A stretch of 64,000 bases of DNA from Hyphomicrobiales bacterium (GTDB lineage: Bacteria; Pseudomonadota; Alphaproteobacteria; Rhizobiales; Devosiaceae): positions 1-64,000 of the forward strand of contig JAIYDI010000007.1 of NCBI GenBank assembly GCA_027487555.1, in the 5' to 3' direction. Made by a program: the position numbers and the translations under genes. Below the pieces are notes generated by a model. It did no database searches and was not told the DNA's origin. It saw only the letters and a list, made by a program, of their open reading frames with translations. Of this stretch, positions 60,822-64,000 are shown one piece after another (positions within the stretch are counted from its first letter, which is position 1; every line of letters starts with the position of its first letter).

Positions 60822-62612
60822 TTGCGGAATACCATTCTCAAGCTGGTCGGCGGCCTGCTCCTTACCGCAGCACTCGCGACGCCCGCCAACGCACATCCGC
60901 ATATCCTGATCGATGCCAAGGCGACGCTTATCTTTGATGCAGCAGGCGACCTTGCGGCGATCAGAAACAGCTGGACGTTCGACCAACTGTTTTCGGTCTG
61001 GCAGATTCAAGGGCTCGACACGAATGGCGACGGCGTCACCTCGAGCGAGGAGATGCAGGACCTCGCCGACGAAAACATGAAGGGTCTCGCGGACTACAAT
61101 TTCTATACGTCGGCGGGCGAAGGCCAGCAGAGCCTCGATTTCGAGGCGGCGGGAGACCAGAAATTCACCTTCAGGGACAACCGCTCGACCCTGGATTTCA
61201 CCATCCGGCTGAAGACGCCATACCGGATCGAGAAGCCGATAGATGTCGCGATTGCCGACCCAGAGTATTACGTTGCGATCAGCTTCAAGTCGGACGCGGA
61301 CGTCACGCTCGATAATGCGCCAAGTGCCTGCAGTTTCCAGATGATTCCACCGCGGGAGATGTCGGACGACCTCGCGGCCCGGCTCTTTGCCATTCCTCCC
61401 GACGTTACCGATCTGCCGCCAGATCTGGAAGCCGCACTCCGAGGCGTCCAAGGCTCCATCCGGGTCAACTGCGATGGGCTGGGACCGGAGGTGGTGCGGG
61501 CGGATTCTGCACTCGACGCGGTGAACGAGGTGGCGGCGCAGAAGCCGGCCCTGCCCTTCGGCGGGCCACCCAGGGAGCCGGGCTTCAACCTGCCAAATTC
61601 GGGCTTTCTCGGCTGGATCCGACAGACCCAGGAAGATTTCTATGTCGGCCTCAACGCCGCTCTCGGCAAACTGAGAAGTGACTGGACCGCATTCTGGGTG
61701 CTGGGCGGCCTGAGCTTTCTCTATGGAGTATTCCATGCAGCCGGCCCAGGCCATGGCAAGGTAGTGATCGGCTCGTATATGCTTGCGACCGAACGGCAAT
61801 TGCGCCGTGGCGTGCTGCTGAGCTTTGCCGCCGCCATGCTGCAATCGCTGGTGGCAATCGTGTTCGTGGGAACTGCCGCGGCTTTGCTGGGATTGTCGAC
61901 CGCGGTGATGGACAATGCCGTGCAATGGCTTGAGATTGCGTCCTACGGGCTGATCGCGCTGCTTGGCCTGTGGCTTGTCGGGAAGCGCATCTTCGGCTTC
62001 GGACACCATCACCATGGGCACGAAGACCCCGTGGACCTGGCGAGCAAGGCGCACCGCCACCTGCATGAAAGGACCACCGTCCTCGACGTTGAGCGCGCTC
62101 CCGTCCGGTTTCAGCCCCCCCTCAAACCTCAAGATGAACGGCAATCTGCGAGAGATGCGTTCGGACGCAATTATGGCGACGCGCATTTCGGCCATAATCA
62201 CGGAACCGACGCCGACCACCATCACCACGACCACTCCCCTCACGATCACGATCATCACGACCACAAGCACATCATAACCCCGGCAGAAACCCGCGGGGAT
62301 TGGCGGGATCAACTTGCCGTGGTGCTGAGTATTGGTATGCGGCCGTGCAATGGAGCGCTGGTGGTTCTGGTCTTTGCATTCAGCCAAGGTGTTGTGGCCG
62401 CAGGCATCGCGGCGGTTCTGCTGATGGGACTCGGCACGGCGCTCACGGTCTCGGTGCTGGCAACGCTGGCTGTGGGGGCCAAAGGGCTGGCGCAAAGGCT
62501 TGGAAAGGCCGGCAATCCGCTGGCCGAACGGCTTATCTGGGGCGCAGAGCTACTTGGCGGAGTGATCGTGCTGCTCTTCGGGCTCGTAATGCTCGTTGCG
62601 ACATTTCCGTGA
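60822..62612 (+). CDS. DUF1007-NicO fusion, putative nickel/cobalt exporter
   Basis: The 596-residue protein starts at TTG 60822. A signal peptide (TPANAHPH cleavage) precedes a DUF1007 periplasmic domain (about 25-260) containing a canonical EF-hand loop DTNGDGVTSSEE at 66-77. A NicO/RcnA-like membrane part with six or more segments follows (GVFHAAGPGHGKVVIGSYML is the diagnostic loop, and MRPCNGALVVLVFAFSQG the second). Two His-rich cytoplasmic/periplasmic loops (GHHHHGHED near 395 and HNHGTDADHHHHDHSPHDHD near 465) bind metal. Fusions of these two domains are known. It should efflux Ni or Co, but Zn is not excluded. Confidence 0.88.
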   Translation: MRNTILKLVGGLLLTAALATPANAHPHILIDAKATLIFDAAGDLAAIRNSWTFDQLFSVWQIQGLDTNGDGVTSSEEMQDLADENMKGLADYNFYTSAGEGQQSLDFEAAGDQKFTFRDNRSTLDFTIRLKTPYRIEKPIDVAIADPEYYVAISFKSDADVTLDNAPSACSFQMIPPREMSDDLAARLFAIPPDVTDLPPDLEAALRGVQGSIRVNCDGLGPEVVRADSALDAVNEVAAQKPALPFGGPPREPGFNLPNSGFLGWIRQTQEDFYVGLNAALGKLRSDWTAFWVLGGLSFLYGVFHAAGPGHGKVVIGSYMLATERQLRRGVLLSFAAAMLQSLVAIVFVGTAAALLGLSTAVMDNAVQWLEIASYGLIALLGLWLVGKRIFGFGHHHHGHEDPVDLASKAHRHLHERTTVLDVERAPVRFQPPLKPQDERQSARDAFGRNYGDAHFGHNHGTDADHHHHDHSPHDHDHHDHKHIITPAETRGDWRDQLAVVLSIGMRPCNGALVVLVFAFSQGVVAAGIAAVLLMGLGTALTVSVLATLAVGAKGLAQRLGKAGNPLAERLIWGAELLGGVIVLLFGLVMLVATFP

Positions 62613-62687
62613 GCCGCCGATGCGGGCCTTGTGCTCGCAGCTTCCACGGCTATTTTGCGCAATGAGTTTACCGGAGACGCGTTTTCT

Positions 62688-63704
62688 ATGGCCAATCACC
62701 TTCCACCCGACCACCCCCAGGTGAAGCCCCCCAAGGTTGGCGTGCTGCTCCTAAACCTCGGAACACCGGATGCGACGGACTATCTGTCCATGCGCCGTTA
62801 TCTTTCGGAGTTTCTGTCCGACCGTAGGGTGATCGAGATCAATCCGCTGCTCTGGCAGCCGATCCTACAGGGCATTATCCTGTCGGTAAGGCCGCAGAAA
62901 AGCGGTGCGAACTATGCCCGTATCTGGGACAAGGAGGCCAATGACAGCCCGTTGCGGGTTATCGCCAAGCGCCAGGTTGAGAAGCTGCAGGCGCGGCTGG
63001 GCGACAAGGCCGTGGTGGCCTACGGCATGCGCTACGGCAACCCATCGACGCAAGCCGGGATCAAGCAGCTGCAGGACGCCGGCTGCACGAAGATATTGAT
63101 GGCGCCGCTCTATCCGCAGTATTCGGCGACAACTACGGGTACGGCGAACGACAGTGCGTTCGACGTACTGAAGACCATGCGGTGGCAACCCGCCATCCGC
63201 ACACTGCCCCCCTATTTTGAGACCGAGGCCTATGTCAAGGCTCTGGCAACCAGCATCGCGGAAGGTGTTGCCAAGCTGGATTTCGAGCCGGACGTGGTCA
63301 TAACGTCCTATCACGGCATGCCGATCACCTATCTCAAGGCGGGCGACCCCTACCATTGCGAGTGCTTCAAGACGACCCGACTGGTACGGGAATTTCTCGG
63401 CTGGCCGAAAGAGAAGCTGATGGTGACGTTCCAAAGCCGATTTGGGCCGTCAGAATGGCTGCAGCCCTATACGGACGAGACGCTGATGGCGCTGGGCAAA
63501 GCGGGAAAGAAAGTCGCTATCCTCGCGCCGGCCTTTTCGGTCGACTGCATCGAAACCCTTGAAGAGATTGCAATTACGGGCCACGAGCAGTTCGAGGAAT
63601 CGGGCGGGCACCACTATGCCTATATCCCCTGCCTCAACGATACCGATATCGGCATGGACATGCTGGAATCGGTCGTGCGCAACGAGTTGCAGGGCTGGAT
63701 CTGA
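62688..63704 (+). CDS. hemH: Ferrochelatase
   Basis: It inserts Fe2+ into protoporphyrin IX, the last step of haem synthesis. The 338-residue protein starts MANHLPPDHPQ at 62688. VLLLNLGTPDATDY, RVIEINPLLW, MRYGNPS, APLYPQYSATTTG and TSYHGMP (metal-binding His) and the later DCIETLEEI, E in the active site, are all present in family order. Length is standard. It stands alone after the metal-exporter fusion. Confidence 0.95.
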   Translation: MANHLPPDHPQVKPPKVGVLLLNLGTPDATDYLSMRRYLSEFLSDRRVIEINPLLWQPILQGIILSVRPQKSGANYARIWDKEANDSPLRVIAKRQVEKLQARLGDKAVVAYGMRYGNPSTQAGIKQLQDAGCTKILMAPLYPQYSATTTGTANDSAFDVLKTMRWQPAIRTLPPYFETEAYVKALATSIAEGVAKLDFEPDVVITSYHGMPITYLKAGDPYHCECFKTTRLVREFLGWPKEKLMVTFQSRFGPSEWLQPYTDETLMALGKAGKKVAILAPAFSVDCIETLEEIAITGHEQFEESGGHHYAYIPCLNDTDIGMDMLESVVRNELQGWI

Positions 63705-64000
63705 CATTCCGGCCTGCGCCCTGATGGGCAACACCATAGCAAGTCGTCCATGTCGCGACATGCGGCGGTGAGAGCCGGCGGCGACGACCTGGGGGCCGGA
63801 CAGTTTCGCCGCCACCGGGCGCCACGCGGCGCCACAATGCCGCCACAAGCGCCCGGCGCCGGGGCAGACCGGGTCGCCCAGCCACGAAAACGAGCCGTCC
63901 ACTCCACATAGATGAACGAAATCTGAACGCCTGGCCGCGGCAACTGGCAACGTCGTCGAAGGAGGGCAATCGGCGGCGCGCCGATTGCAGCAGCGGGGAC
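63705..64000. other. Right end of the window, no gene identified
   Basis: The final 296 bases contain no frame with family features. A hairpin at 63967-63987 (CAATCGGC/GCCGATTG, 8 bp, loop GGCGC) lies near the edge and may terminate the transcript of hemH or of a gene arriving from the right. Confidence 0.5.

Overview
The window is high-GC, densely packed bacterial chromosome. CpdR beside an N-formylglutamate amidohydrolase and HisN, Omp25-type porins, a DUF2093 protein, an alphaproteobacterial-type MutL and mosaic palindromic intergenic repeats all point to an alphaproteobacterium of the Hyphomicrobiales. A Devosia-like genus fits, but that is inference. No phage, integrase, insertion sequence or CRISPR array was found.

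1-10.1 kb is cell-envelope carbohydrate. waaA faces an operon of kdsD, kdsB and a histidine phosphatase, followed by kdsA. Together they cover Kdo synthesis and transfer except for a recognisable KdsC phosphatase, and the histidine phosphatase sits where one would be expected. A sulfotransferase-like gene, a capsule-synthesis protein, two convergent paralogous glycosyltransferases and a GT39-type membrane glycosyltransferase follow.

10.1-28.4 kb is housekeeping: lpxL, a DUF2093 gene, xseA, purD, tadA, mutL, rsmD, an RluB-type pseudouridine synthase with a long repetitive tail, a lipoprotein, lspA, ileS, two tandem secreted proteins with a shared C-terminal tail, ribF and prfC. A 23-codon ORF with a near-perfect Shine-Dalgarno sequence and a strong terminator lies directly upstream of prfC and looks like a leader/attenuator.

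28.8-40.5 kb holds an Omp25-like porin, a kup-kdpD-kdpE operon in which KdpD lacks its usual N-terminal half, a broken type ISP-like restriction-modification gene (in-frame ochre stop, in-frame palindromic element, AT-richer target-recognition segment, detached C-terminal domain), a second Omp25-like porin and two tRNA-Val genes.

40.6-48.4 kb holds cpdR, an N-formylglutamate amidohydrolase, a second 23-codon ORF, hisN, a lysophospholipase-like hydrolase, a PagL-like outer-membrane protein, an hsp20 gene with a candidate RpoH promoter and ROSE-like thermosensor, and an ECF sigma/anti-sigma pair.

48.5-63.7 kb holds a Gfo/Idh/MocA-aldo/keto reductase fusion with a divergent AraC regulator, an ABC exporter, a PfkB sugar kinase, a diheme cytochrome c, a degenerate HNH protein, KDPG aldolase, a ModE-like regulator with modA and modB but no modC, MarR and LysR regulators, a DUF1007-NicO metal exporter fusion and hemH. 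Four families of palindromic intergenic repeats (R1-R4 below) are scattered through the window.
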